Made by a program: the position numbers and the translations under genes. A DNA stretch of 64,000 bases from Clostridia bacterium (lineage in GTDB: Bacteria > Bacillota > Clostridia > Christensenellales > UBA1242), in NCBI GenBank assembly GCA_017541375.1, contig JAFXZE010000007.1, positions 62,001 to 126,000 on the forward strand. The letters are read 5' to 3'. Under the pieces are notes generated by a model. The model searched no databases and had not been told where the DNA came from. It saw nothing but the letters and a program-made list of their open reading frames with translations. This document shows positions 1-8,230 of the stretch, piece after piece (the first letter of the stretch is position 1; every line of letters starts with the position of its first letter).

Positions 1-2
1 TG

Positions 3-386
3 ATAACTCCTCTCACTGAACTTGTGGCAAAGTTGGAAGAAATGGGAGTGGTGGAGACTCCTGAAGAAAGAATTCATAGAGAACAGGCTCTTCCAGTTTT
101 GGCTGAAAAAAGTAAAAAAACTCTCGAGGATTTTTTAGCATTGAGAGAGAAAAATTGTGAGAGTATGGAAACATTACTCAAGGGCGTGGAGCGCGATGTT
201 GCTACACTCAAGATGGGGAATGTTGCTGTAAAAAAGATTTTTGACCTTATAGATAAGTATGTGAGTGATAAAAAGGTTTCTATGCTCAAAACCATGATAG
301 CCGAGATGCAACGTTATGTTGATAATGATGCTTATAGCAAAAGTTATGATTGCTATCTAAAAGCTTACAACAAATTTATAAATTAA
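3..386 (+). CDS. Hypothetical protein, 5'-truncated by window edge
   Basis: The reading frame is open from base 3 to the TAA at 384-386, and no ribosome-binding site precedes the GTG at 24. The gene therefore probably starts before the window, and only its C-terminal ~127 residues are seen. The visible part is highly charged and probably alpha-helical, with many Lys and Glu and a likely coiled coil around a stretch of repeated Leu/Lys/Glu. No signal peptide, membrane segment or catalytic motif is visible. I do not recognise the family. It is followed by a structured element and a terminator that it shares with the convergent deacetylase gene. Confidence 0.6.
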   Translation: MTPLTELVAKLEEMGVVETPEERIHREQALPVLAEKSKKTLEDFLALREKNCESMETLLKGVERDVATLKMGNVAVKKIFDLIDKYVSDKKVSMLKTMIAEMQRYVDNDAYSKSYDCYLKAYNKFIN

Positions 387-439
387 AAATAGGGTAGTAT
401 TTTAGTATTGGTGGGATATTTCTTAAGTTTTAGTATATA

Positions 440-570
440 AAATGTTTTTACTCCGCTTTATGGCGAAGCTACCTGAGTTCGAACGCTTGGCGTTCGAGAA
501 TGGAGCGTGATCGTTCCACCAGTGATATTACTGCTAACAAAAAAGGCTCAATCGAGCCTTTTTTAGTTAA
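440..570 (+). other. Recurrent structured intergenic element, copy A, with terminator
   Basis: This gene-free stretch carries a perfect 8-bp hairpin (TCGAACGC, 3-nt loop, GCGTTCGA at 479-497) and a smaller hairpin around 454-470. A block ending ACTGCTAACAAAAAAGG follows, then a terminator hairpin GGCTCaatcGAGCC with a T-run at 541-567. The same order of parts recurs after metG (7830-7995), after the 40739 gene (41690-41795) and after the 42852 gene (43500-43625). The terminator also has an A-run upstream, so it can serve the convergent minus-strand gene. Its function is unknown. Confidence 0.5.
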
Positions 571-588
571 TTAGTGATATGCTATGTT

Positions 589-1329
589 TTATAGATCGCC
601 AAAACCAATCATTTGCACTTCATCTAATATTCCTTTTTTCTTTACCTCAGCCAAGACTTTTATCTCATCTTCACGTAGAAGATATCTTGTTTGAGCTTTA
701 GTGTATTCATCAATGTAGCCCACATGTGACAATATCTCAAGCGTTATGTCACTTTTCCAAAAAAGCGAGCGAAGCACATCAAAAGTAGCTGGAGTCACTC
801 CTTGCCCATGAAAAGCAAAACTAAACTCATCTGTTGTTTTTAGTCCCATTTTCTTTGCCTCGTTGCGGGCGTTTTCATCCATGCAGCGCACGGGGAGGTT
901 GTATTCTTTAGCTAGTTCTAGATAAGCCTTTAAGATGTTTGGAATTTCATTAAAATAGTGATGATGGTCAAGGTGGGTTGGTTTTAGTCCAGTAGCTAAA
1001 AATTTTTCGATTTGTGCTTTCAATTCTTTTTTTGCATCTACATATTGAGTGTGGTAACCAAGCATGCACACATAATGGAATATTCCATTTTCATCTACCA
1101 AACTCTGCACTTCTTCTTTGGGTAAAATTGAATGTCCATAAGTTAGATTGAGGTGGATTCCGATATTACTTATTTTGTTCTTTTTTGCTAGTGCAACAGC
1201 TTGTTCAGTATAGGGTGTATTCATCATCATGGTTGTACTCGAAATCAATCCCTTTTTGTAACATTCCACAATTCCCTTATTTACACTTTCACTCAAACCG
1301 AAGTCATCAGCATTAATAATTAATTTCAT
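589..1329 (-). CDS. ChbG/YdjC-family carbohydrate deacetylase
   Basis: This 246-residue protein belongs to the YdjC/ChbG family of metal-dependent deacetylases, which remove acetyl groups from N-acetylated oligosaccharides such as chitobiose. Visible signatures are NADDFG at residues 6-11 (metal-binding Asp pair), GIHLNLT near residue 57 and the His-rich THLDHHHYF near residue 118. These supply the expected metal ligands. Length is normal for the family. The ATG has an AGGAG site just upstream. No transporter or kinase lies nearby, so the substrate cannot be inferred. It is probably cytoplasmic, since no signal peptide is present. Confidence 0.85.
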   Translation of the reverse strand: MKLIINADDFGLSESVNKGIVECYKKGLISSTTMMMNTPYTEQAVALAKKNKISNIGIHLNLTYGHSILPKEEVQSLVDENGIFHYVCMLGYHTQYVDAKKELKAQIEKFLATGLKPTHLDHHHYFNEIPNILKAYLELAKEYNLPVRCMDENARNEAKKMGLKTTDEFSFAFHGQGVTPATFDVLRSLFWKSDITLEILSHVGYIDEYTKAQTRYLLREDEIKVLAEVKKKGILDEVQMIGFGDL

Positions 1330-1352
1330 AAAATTCTCCTTTTTTTATAATT

Positions 1353-1383
1353 AAAAAGCCCCTAAAAAGTTAGAGGGGTTTTA
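1353..1383 (-). terminator. Intrinsic terminator of rpsT
   Basis: On the minus strand a GC-rich stem (ACCCCTCTAA with its complement TTAGGGGC) is followed by a T-run directly after the rpsT stop codon. Confidence 0.8.
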
Positions 1384-1653
1384 TTTTGCATTTTTTGCGT
1401 TTGATAATTCACGGGCAAGACTAGCTTTTTTACGAGACGCTGTGTTGTCATGATATACATTATCTAGTCTAGCACGATCAATTAGACTAAACAAACCATC
1501 CAAAGCTTTAGCTGCCTTATCAAAGTCTTTTGCTGCAATCAAGTCTCTATATTTACGAACTTCTGTAGCAATGCGAGACTTTTTTGACTTGTTAGCTAAG
1601 CGGGCTTGTTCATTTGTCTTGATACGCTTTTTCTGTGATTTAATGTTTGCCAC
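1381..1653 (-). CDS. rpsT: 30S ribosomal protein S20
   Basis: This is a 90-residue, very basic protein that binds 16S rRNA early in small-subunit assembly. The N-terminus MANIKSQKKRIKTNEQARLA and the Lys/Arg/Ala-rich helical composition are typical of S20. The start is GTG at 1651-1653, with AGGAG about 10 nt upstream. A non-ATG start is common for rpsT and is associated with feedback control. The gene has its own promoter and terminator, so it is monocistronic. It often lies opposite gpr in Clostridia, as it does here. Confidence 0.97.
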   Translation of the reverse strand: MANIKSQKKRIKTNEQARLANKSKKSRIATEVRKYRDLIAAKDFDKAAKALDGLFSLIDRARLDNVYHDNTASRKKASLARELSNAKNAK

Positions 1654-1685
1654 TTTGTTATCTCCTAAATGAAATTTACCTGTTT

Positions 1686-1714
1686 AGTTTAACATAAAAA
1701 AATGATTTTGGCAA
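1686..1714 (-). promoter_or_regulatory. Promoter of rpsT
   Basis: On the minus strand TTGCCA (1709-1714) and TAAACT (1686-1691) are spaced by exactly 17 nt, about 35 nt upstream of the rpsT start. Confidence 0.65.
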
Positions 1715-1759
1715 GAGTATTAATTAAAATTTTTGTAAATAATTTGATAGAGGTGGGGT

Positions 1760-2533
1760 ATGGGAAAAACAAAAGTAGCTGAAAACAACCAACTAATAGG
1801 GGATATTGTGTTTAAAGGGGCGTATGGTGTAGTAAAATATGAAGGAGTGTTAGATAGTCAGGTCGCCTCTAAAATGGGGAAACTGGCAGGAAGGTATTCT
1901 ACACTCAATTGTTCACTTATAATTCATTCGTCTATAAAAGCAAGAAAGTATGTAACAAATTTACTAGCTCAAACTTTAATTACTTATTTGCGATACCCTA
2001 TAAAGGTTTTGGTAGTAGGAATGGGCAATGCATTTATGGTTGCAGATAGCCTTGGAAGCGTGGTGGTAAAGAATTTACTTACTACACACAATTGGGTAGA
2101 TTTAATAAATACGGGATTAGGTGATGTAAGTGGACTCATTACTGGAGTGAGTGGTATCAATGGATTTGATACTTCTGAATTGGTGCGTTGCGTAGTAAAT
2201 ATGCTACAACCTAATCAAGTAGTGTTAATAGATACTTTTATGGCAAAAGATTCTAGTCGGATAGGTTGTAGTTTTCAGCTTTCTGATACAGGCATCCGAG
2301 CTGGGGGAGGTTTAAATAGTGGCAATAAAACGATAGACAAATCATTATTAGGGGTGCCTACCATTTGTATAGGAGTTCCGCTTATGATAGATGCTACAGC
2401 ATTTGGGGCGGAAGAAAGTTTTACTTTAACCCCAAAAGAAATAGATATTTACACTACGACATGTGGCAAAATATTAGCCCACGCCCTTAATTTTGCATTG
2501 CATGGAAAAAATTATAAAAATTTTTTGTATTAG
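1760..2533 (+). CDS. gpr: GPR-type spore germination protease
   Basis: GPR is the aspartic-type endoprotease that degrades small acid-soluble spore proteins (SASP) at germination. The core matches the family: VLVVGMGN near residue 85, ADSLGSVVVKNLL, SGINGFDTSELV, VVLIDTFMAK with the conserved Asp, FQLSDTGI and GVPTICIGVP. It is 257 residues, clearly shorter than the usual ~330-370. The N-terminal propeptide region and the typical RTDLA segment are missing, and the match starts at the catalytic core. A GAGGTGGGG site precedes the ATG. It stands divergent from rpsT, a known arrangement. It is expected to be forespore-expressed, but I could not identify a convincing sigma-G promoter. Confidence 0.8.
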   Translation: MGKTKVAENNQLIGDIVFKGAYGVVKYEGVLDSQVASKMGKLAGRYSTLNCSLIIHSSIKARKYVTNLLAQTLITYLRYPIKVLVVGMGNAFMVADSLGSVVVKNLLTTHNWVDLINTGLGDVSGLITGVSGINGFDTSELVRCVVNMLQPNQVVLIDTFMAKDSSRIGCSFQLSDTGIRAGGGLNSGNKTIDKSLLGVPTICIGVPLMIDATAFGAEESFTLTPKEIDIYTTTCGKILAHALNFALHGKNYKNFLY

Positions 2534-2556
2534 ATTGAAAAAAAACTAAAAATCAT

Positions 2557-2585
2557 TTGATTATTTACAAAAAATTATGTATAAT
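2557..2585 (+). promoter_or_regulatory. Promoter of the 2614 secreted-protein gene
   Basis: TTGATT (2557-2562), a 17-nt spacer and TATAAT (2580-2585) lie about 30 nt ahead of the TTG start. Confidence 0.6.
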
Positions 2586-2613
2586 AATATTGAATGATTT
2601 TAGGAGGTGCATA

Positions 2614-3099
2614 TTGAGAAGTAAACTGAATGCAATTACATTATCGAGTGTTTTATTACTTGCATGTTTTGCTCTGATCTTTTCGTTATACACTATCCCT
2701 CAAAAACAGCCTGAGTTGAAAGCAGCAGGTGAAACCATTACATTTTCCACATCAGATGGTGATACAGGTTATATTTTGTATGGGACAACTAAATTTGCAA
2801 ATCAAGAGTTTTGTTCTAAAGTGATAGTAATGGTGAAGCAACTATCCGATGGAGCAGTTGTTGCTAGCACTGTAGCAACAATATCTAGTAGCAATACTAC
2901 ATTCACTCTTAGCATGCCGAGTAATAGCAGTGGAAATCAATATCAATTAGTGACAATCACTCCTACTTATGGCTCAATGACATTTGATACAGATGTTGTA
3001 GAATATAGCGGAATATTTACTTATCAAACAGGGATGGAGATTGACTATAGTTATGCAGTTGATTTTGATATTTGGTTTACTGGCGTAAAGGTGCTTTAG
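2614..3099 (+). CDS. Small secreted or membrane-anchored protein of unknown function
   Basis: I place the start at TTG 2614, because AGGAGGTG lies 7 nt upstream; an ATG further upstream in frame would overlap the promoter. The 161-residue product begins with a basic stretch, then a hydrophobic segment (about residues 7-27), then a Ser/Thr/Asn-rich domain that is probably all beta. This looks like an exported protein with a cleavable or anchoring signal (possible cleavage after LKAAG). No catalytic motif or known domain is recognisable. It sits alone between its own promoter and a strong terminator. The function is unknown. Confidence 0.6.
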   Translation: MRSKLNAITLSSVLLLACFALIFSLYTIPQKQPELKAAGETITFSTSDGDTGYILYGTTKFANQEFCSKVIVMVKQLSDGAVVASTVATISSSNTTFTLSMPSNSSGNQYQLVTITPTYGSMTFDTDVVEYSGIFTYQTGMEIDYSYAVDFDIWFTGVKVL

Positions 3100-3123
3100 T
3101 CTACATGATTGTAGACTTTTTTC
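3098..3123 (+). terminator. Intrinsic terminator
   Basis: AGTCTACatgattGTAGACT followed by a T-run starts at the stop codon of the secreted-protein gene. Confidence 0.85.
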
Positions 3124-3182
3124 TTTTTGATATAGAGTATAAAAGTGCTAAATTGCATACACTACCAATAAAAGGTGGCGTT

Positions 3183-3932
3183 ATGTGGGAAATCGAGATT
3201 ATTTCAGAGCGACAAAACAAAGACAAGTTGCAGTTTATTTTAAGAAATATTGAAGACTGTATACAAAAAACCAAAGCAGTCACATCTATTATGGGAGATG
3301 AAAGGAGAATTTATTTTTCTATAGGCGTTGGAGATAACGGCGAATTAGAATTAAAATCCCGCTTAAGGCTTGCGCTATGTGACGTTTTTTGTTTAGAGTT
3401 TAAATATGAATTTTTACAAGAAAATCTCAATTTTGATTATCAAGATGAAACGACTCAAATCTTAGAAAAATTGTGTACATATTTTGATAGAGAAACTGAA
3501 AGAGTTATGGTGTTAAGTATGCTGGAATTAAGTGCTCCTAAAATTGATATAGATAGCTTTTATCAGTTTCGTTTGCGTGGATTAAGACAAAAGTGGAAAG
3601 AGTTTTGTGATTTGATAAATGAAAATATATCCACTATTAGAAAGGGAGAAAACACTCAAGATTTTGTGCAATTTTTGCTAGGAGGAATTAATAACATGTG
3701 TCAAAGTGTTATTTTAGATTTGAGTGAAAAATGCCTAGTATATAAAGATGAAGTAAGTGGATTTGATGTTTTAGAAGAAATAAATCCGAGTAAAAAAAAT
3801 ATGGTGCTGGTAAAACTAGTGGAACTAAATCCTCAAAAAATAGCCATCAAAAATGTGGGAAAATATCGAGAATTAATTGATTTTTTAAAAAGTATTTTTA
3901 AAAATAGAATATGTTTTTTAAGTAAATATTGA
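3183..3932 (+). CDS. YtxC-like sporulation protein
   Basis: I choose ATG 3183, preceded by AAAGGTGG. An earlier in-frame start at 3072 would run through the previous terminator. The 249-residue product resembles the YtxC family of putative sporulation proteins. The central segment FYQFRLRGLRQKWKE and the C-terminal PQKIAIKNVGKYRE, followed by a segment ending in FLKSIFKNR, have the family's pattern. It is cytoplasmic with no membrane segment. The biochemical role of YtxC is not known. The assignment rests on motif resemblance plus the sporulation-rich setting, so it is moderately secure. Confidence 0.55.
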   Translation: MWEIEIISERQNKDKLQFILRNIEDCIQKTKAVTSIMGDERRIYFSIGVGDNGELELKSRLRLALCDVFCLEFKYEFLQENLNFDYQDETTQILEKLCTYFDRETERVMVLSMLELSAPKIDIDSFYQFRLRGLRQKWKEFCDLINENISTIRKGENTQDFVQFLLGGINNMCQSVILDLSEKCLVYKDEVSGFDVLEEINPSKKNMVLVKLVELNPQKIAIKNVGKYRELIDFLKSIFKNRICFLSKY

Positions 3933-3961
3933 AAATACATACTATTTTTAGATTAAAACAA

Positions 3962-3990
3962 TTGCTAAAAACAAACTTTTGCTATATAAT
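3962..3990 (+). promoter_or_regulatory. Promoter of the M50 protease-scpA-scpB operon
   Basis: TTGCTA (3962-3967), a 17-nt spacer and TATAAT (3985-3990) lie 30 nt before the ATG at 4020. Confidence 0.65.
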
Positions 3991-4019
3991 AACTAGTACA
4001 AAAAAATAAAAGGTTTGTT

Positions 4020-4685
4020 ATGGGAATATTTTCAATTTTAAATTCTGGATTACCATTTACTGAGATGTTGCTATTTTTTGTTGCTTGGATTATTGCTGTG
4101 GTGGTGGCAATATGCGCTCATGAGTTTTCTCATGCTGTTGTTGCAGTCAAGATGGGGGATCTGACCCCCAAGATGGCGGGGCGACTTACACTCAATCCGT
4201 TTGCTCATTTTGATGCATTAGGGTTTATTTTTATGTTATTGTTGGGATTTGGTTGGGCAAAACCAGTACCGATTCAGTCTAGAAATTTTAGGAATATAAA
4301 AAAAGGCGAAATCTGGGTTTCTTTAGCAGGAATACTTACTAATCTAGCTCTTTGTGTGATATTCTCATTTTTCTGTGCTTTAGTTATTGGTTTATTTAAT
4401 ATTGAGCTGACGATTTGGTTGTTTATTGCTAGGGTATTTATGTTTTCGGCATTTATCAATTTTGCATTAGCCATATTTAACCTTATTCCAATTCCTCCGC
4501 TAGACGGTTTCAATTTTATTTCGGCTTTGTGTCGGTATGAAAACAAATTTATTCAATTTGTGCGTCAAAACAGTCTTATACTTATGTTGATTGTGCTGAT
4601 GCTAATAATGTTTACAGATATTATGGGCATATTTGTAGATCTCGTTGTGGGGAATCTAATTGCTTTATTTACAATGATTTTTTAG
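4020..4685 (+). CDS. Site-2 protease (M50) family membrane metalloprotease
   Basis: This 221-residue integral membrane protein belongs to the small YwhC-like group of site-2 proteases, which cleave substrates within the membrane. The zinc motif AHEFSHA lies in the first half, near residue 38. The second signature, NLIPIPPLDGF near residue 155, supplies the third zinc ligand Asp. Five or six hydrophobic segments are visible. It is the first gene of an operon with scpA and scpB, a common grouping in Firmicutes and Clostridia. The substrate is not predictable from sequence. Confidence 0.88.
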   Translation: MGIFSILNSGLPFTEMLLFFVAWIIAVVVAICAHEFSHAVVAVKMGDLTPKMAGRLTLNPFAHFDALGFIFMLLLGFGWAKPVPIQSRNFRNIKKGEIWVSLAGILTNLALCVIFSFFCALVIGLFNIELTIWLFIARVFMFSAFINFALAIFNLIPIPPLDGFNFISALCRYENKFIQFVRQNSLILMLIVLMLIMFTDIMGIFVDLVVGNLIALFTMIF

Positions 4686-4694
4686 GGAGAAAAT

Positions 4695-5534
4695 ATGGAG
4701 GGGAAGTTAGATTTAGGTGATTTTGAAGAAGTAAGTAACAACGCTGATTTAGACGGTATTACTCAAGATGATGTGGCACAAGTTAGTGAAATGGTATTTT
4801 ACTTTGAAAATAATGAAGGGCCATTGGATGTATTGTGGAGGTTGATAAAATCTACTAAACTATCTATAAAAGATGTAAAATTGGCTGACATAACAGGGCA
4901 ATTTTTGGACTATATTCGAGGACTGAAAAACATAGATATGGAATCTATGAGTTGGTTTATTAGAGAAGCAGCGAAACTTCTTGAGATAAAGTCAGATAGT
5001 TTACTGCCTAAGCCAGAAAGTGAGGAAAATGAAGAAGAAGTCGATCTCGAAGCTCTTTACAAAAAGCGTATGGAATTATACCGTTTGTTTAAGGAGATTA
5101 GCTTAGAGTTAGGCGCTAGAGAGAATGTCGATAGGATGTATAAAGAGCCTGAAAAATCAGCACTGGATTATAAAATTGTACTCAAAGACATGAATATGAA
5201 AAGTCTTGTAGATGCATTCAGTAAATTATTATTAAAAATAGAAAAGAAAGCTGCACCTATTGCAGAGAGAAAAATAACCAAAGATAGATTTACTGTGCAT
5301 GACTGTTTCCAAAGCATTCAAAATAGACTACAAACATCTAGTAAACTTCATTTTAAAGAATTGTTTAGCTCGGATTTTACGCGTAGTGAAGTGATAAATA
5401 CCTTTTTAGCTTTGTTAGAATTACTCAAACGGCAGTATGTTTCTGTGGCTCAAGAGGGGATTTTTGGAGATATTAGCATAGAGAAAAAGGAAGGAGGGGA
5501 AGTTGATGGAGAAGAACTTACCGAATATAATTGA
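4695..5534 (+). CDS. scpA: Segregation and condensation protein A (kleisin)
   Basis: ScpA is the kleisin that bridges the heads of SMC dimers and recruits ScpB, which compacts and segregates the chromosome. The 279-residue product has the expected N-terminal SMC-neck-binding helices with FENNEGPLDVLWRLI (residues ~36-50). A charged linker follows, then the C-terminal winged helix (about 210-270, with TVHDCFQSI and EVINTFLALLELLKRQ). Length is slightly above average, and the N-terminal ~30 residues are an acidic extension. The gene end overlaps the scpB start by 29 nt, so the two are translationally coupled. Confidence 0.93.
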   Translation: MEGKLDLGDFEEVSNNADLDGITQDDVAQVSEMVFYFENNEGPLDVLWRLIKSTKLSIKDVKLADITGQFLDYIRGLKNIDMESMSWFIREAAKLLEIKSDSLLPKPESEENEEEVDLEALYKKRMELYRLFKEISLELGARENVDRMYKEPEKSALDYKIVLKDMNMKSLVDAFSKLLLKIEKKAAPIAERKITKDRFTVHDCFQSIQNRLQTSSKLHFKELFSSDFTRSEVINTFLALLELLKRQYVSVAQEGIFGDISIEKKEGGEVDGEELTEYN

Positions 5535-6135
5535 AGGTATATTGTTTGTATCGGGTAATGGCGTAGAAATAAAAGATATTGTAGAAAAACTAAATGTTAC
5601 TCAAGATGATATCGAAGAGGCGTTACCTATACTTGAGCAAAAGTATTCTGAAGAATCTGGTAGTGGGATAAATTTGATAAGATTTAAGGATAAATTACAG
5701 TTTTGTACCAACCCTGATTATGCCGAAAAGATAAGCGATGTGTTGAATCCTATCAGAGAGCGTACATTATCAAAAACAGCTCTTGAAACAATAGCAATAA
5801 TTGCGTATCAACAACCAATTACGAGGCTAGAAATAGAAAATATTCGTGGAGTGAGTAGTGATTATGCAATTCAGTTACTTCTTAGTCACAATTTGATAGA
5901 AGTGGTTGGGCGAAAAGATGTAGTAGGAAAGCCGTTACTTTTTGGGACTACTGATGAGTTTTTAAAACGATTTGAACTAAGCGGTTTGGAAGATTTACCC
6001 AAGTATGACGAGCTATTAGAACAGATAAAGGTATTGAATATAGATAGTGGTAATCAATCAATATATAATGAGTTTGAGGTAGTACCAATTGATGAAAATG
6101 ACCCTGAAGTCGAGTTATTAAAAGAGCAAGCATGA
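5506..6135 (+). CDS. scpB: Segregation and condensation protein B
   Basis: This 209-residue protein has two winged-helix domains. It is a dimeric partner of ScpA in the SMC-ScpAB complex. The diagnostic segment ALETIAIIAYQQPITRLEIE lies near residues 87-106, followed by a second helix-turn region with VVGRKDVVGKPLLFGTT. I use ATG 5506 rather than TTG 5503, since AGGAGGGG lies about 8 nt upstream and both fit. It overlaps the end of scpA. The acidic C-terminal tail (about 40 residues) is unconserved in the family. Confidence 0.95.
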   Translation: MEKNLPNIIEGILFVSGNGVEIKDIVEKLNVTQDDIEEALPILEQKYSEESGSGINLIRFKDKLQFCTNPDYAEKISDVLNPIRERTLSKTALETIAIIAYQQPITRLEIENIRGVSSDYAIQLLLSHNLIEVVGRKDVVGKPLLFGTTDEFLKRFELSGLEDLPKYDELLEQIKVLNIDSGNQSIYNEFEVVPIDENDPEVELLKEQA

Positions 6136-6142
6136 TACTAAC

Positions 6143-6170
6143 TTGCATTTTTTTTAGAATGTGCTATACT
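6143..6170 (+). promoter_or_regulatory. Promoter of metG
   Basis: TTGCAT (6143-6148), a 16-nt spacer and TATACT (6165-6170) lie about 30 nt before the metG ATG. Confidence 0.6.
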
Positions 6171-6201
6171 TAGGTAAGAAGCAAAAGTAAAAGGAGAAAA
6201 T

Positions 6202-7815
6202 ATGAGTAAGATAATAATAGGAATTGCATGGACATATGCCAATAGTGATATTCACTTAGGTCATATTTGTGCGTATATTGGTGGAGATGTACTAGCTAGA
6301 TTTCATCGGGCGCGAGGAGATGAGGTTTTGATGGTTAGTGGTACAGACTGCCATGGCACCCCTACTACAGAGCGAGCTATAAGAGAAAATCGTACTCCAG
6401 AATCGATAGTCAATGAGTATCACAAGCAATATGTAGAAGTATTTGAAAAGTTAGGTATGAGCTATGATATATACACTATGACTGCTACACCATATCATGC
6501 AAAAAGCGTGCAAGATATGATTTTATTGCTAAAGAAAAATGGCTATATTTATGAAAAGACGGAGCCGGCAAGTTTTTGTCCACAGTGCGGTAAATTTGTT
6601 TATGATAGAGAAGTTGAGGTGGTTTGTCCAAAATGTGGGGAAGTAAGTAAAGGGGATCAATGTGGTAAATGTGACTATGTATTTTTACCGCAGGATTTAT
6701 TAAAGGGCAAGTGCCGTATTTGTGGTGGTAAAACAGAAATACGAGATAATACAAACCTATATTTTGCTTTATCAAAATTTGGTCCACAACTAAAAAAACA
6801 TTATGAAACCTGCAAGCAATTTTGGAGAAAGAATACTGTAAATGAAACCGAAAAGTTTTTGCGCGAAGGCTTATTAGATAGAGCTGTTACTCGAGACCTT
6901 AATTGGGGTATAAAAGTGCCACTTGATGGTTATGACGATAAACGCATATATGTTTGGATAGAGGCAGTGTGGGGCTATGTGAGTGCTGTGCAACGCTACT
7001 GTGATGAACACAATCTAGACTGGAAAGACTGGTGGTTTGATGATAAAAAAACTGATAGGCGTGTTTACCTTTGTCATGGTAAAGATAATATTGTCTTTCA
7101 CACCATCATTTTCCCTGCTTTATTACTTGCTACTAACGAGCCTTATGTATTGCCAAGTCATTGTGTAAGTACAGAATTTTTAAATGTAAACTCTGAGAAG
7201 ATGAGTAAAAGTAAGGGGAATGGACTACCTATGATACCTATGCTTAATAAATTTGATCCTGATAGCCTCAGATATTTTTGTATAGCATGTGGACCAGAGA
7301 AACGCGATAGCAACTTTACTTTTGCCGATTTTCACGCCCTTCATAATAGTGAAATAGTCAATAAATTTGGCAACTTTGTAAATCGCACGCTCAATTTTAA
7401 GGGACTAGATGGGGTGTTGCCTGTAGGAAAGATGGATACTCATATTCAAAAACAAATCGAGTTTACCTATAAAAAAGTTGAGGAAAAATTGCTAAAAGCT
7501 GAATTTAAAGATGCATTGTCTTTGGCTATGAACTTAGTCGATGTGGGGAACAAATACTATGATGAGCATCAGCCATGGATTTTATTTAGCAATGAAGATA
7601 AAGCAGAGTTTAACAATGTAATTTATACATGTGTGCAGTTGATAGTAAACCTTACCAACATTCTCGATCCATTTATTCCATTTAGCGTAGGCAAGATTCG
7701 TAAATACCTTAAAAAGAAAGATGTTAAATGGGAATATCAAACAATAGAATGTGGATGTAAATTGGGGAAGATTGATCCATTATTTACCCGTCTTACAGAT
7801 AAAGATGTACTCTAA
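6202..7815 (+). CDS. metG: Methionine-tRNA ligase
   Basis: This is a class I synthetase that charges tRNA-Met. It has the HIGH-type motif (SDIHLGH near residue 15-21). The inserted zinc domain has four CxxC knuckles (residues ~125-175), which is the two-zinc form. KMSKS lies at residue 333, followed by an anticodon-binding helical domain. The product is 537 residues and ends directly after this domain. The C-terminal EMAP/tRNA-binding domain of B. subtilis-type MetRS is absent. The gene is monocistronic with its own promoter. An AAAGGAG site precedes the ATG. Confidence 0.96.
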   Translation: MSKIIIGIAWTYANSDIHLGHICAYIGGDVLARFHRARGDEVLMVSGTDCHGTPTTERAIRENRTPESIVNEYHKQYVEVFEKLGMSYDIYTMTATPYHAKSVQDMILLLKKNGYIYEKTEPASFCPQCGKFVYDREVEVVCPKCGEVSKGDQCGKCDYVFLPQDLLKGKCRICGGKTEIRDNTNLYFALSKFGPQLKKHYETCKQFWRKNTVNETEKFLREGLLDRAVTRDLNWGIKVPLDGYDDKRIYVWIEAVWGYVSAVQRYCDEHNLDWKDWWFDDKKTDRRVYLCHGKDNIVFHTIIFPALLLATNEPYVLPSHCVSTEFLNVNSEKMSKSKGNGLPMIPMLNKFDPDSLRYFCIACGPEKRDSNFTFADFHALHNSEIVNKFGNFVNRTLNFKGLDGVLPVGKMDTHIQKQIEFTYKKVEEKLLKAEFKDALSLAMNLVDVGNKYYDEHQPWILFSNEDKAEFNNVIYTCVQLIVNLTNILDPFIPFSVGKIRKYLKKKDVKWEYQTIECGCKLGKIDPLFTRLTDKDVL

Positions 7816-7829
7816 ATAGTGATAGGGTG

Positions 7830-7995
7830 AAATTGTCGTGTGAGTATTTTTATTGAACTCGATATACCACAATATGACTTATCTAAAAAGTAATATATCT
7901 TCATTGTAGGTGATGTTATTTAGGTGTTGTGTCGTACGTTTTCGTGATATTGTGACGATACTGCTAATAAAAAGGCTTTCTGGGCCTTTTTTAGT
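7830..7995 (+). other. Recurrent structured intergenic element, copy B, with terminator
   Basis: This gene-free stretch after metG holds several short inverted repeats. It ends with a GACGATACTGCTAATAAAAAGG block and a terminator hairpin (AAAGGCtttctgGGCCTTTTTT, about 7969-7993). The block before the terminator matches copies A and D. The upstream part is the most diverged of the four copies. Confidence 0.4.
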
Positions 7996-8125
7996 TTATA
8001 CATGTAATATTTAAATATAAAATTAAGGACTTGTTTTAATGTGTAGTTAAATAAAAATATGTATCTAAAAAGCAGATTTTTTATCTAATATATGTTATAA
8101 TTGAGATAATTTAAAAGGAGTAGTT

Positions 8126-8230
8126 ATGACATATCAAGAATTATATCGTAAGTTATTCACTTTAAGGGAGTAGTTAAAGAAAAAATTTACCACAAATGGG
8201 CGAGCTCCTACAATATGTACTGATGAGGCA
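8126..8230 (+). pseudogene. Disrupted N-terminus (HRDC-like) of the 8231 helicase
   Basis: An AAAAGGAG site and ATG at 8126 open a frame that reads MTYQELYRKLFTLRE. A TAG at 8171-8173 follows, and the frame then continues without further stops into the helicase frame at 8231. The residues on both sides of the TAG together look like an HRDC domain (Leu-Arg-x-x-Leu-Lys-Lys, a Pro-Thr-Ile-Cys-Thr strand, then a helix-hairpin with INGLG and KYG). A single C-to-T change (CAG to TAG) would explain it. An extended -10 promoter (TGTTATAAT, 8094-8101) lies upstream. The alternatives are sequencing error, strain-level loss of function, or readthrough. Confidence 0.7.

Noticed and set aside
3072..3182. 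Extended N-terminus of the YtxC-like gene
   Set aside because: It would read through the terminator of the previous gene; ATG 3183 has a better ribosome-binding site.
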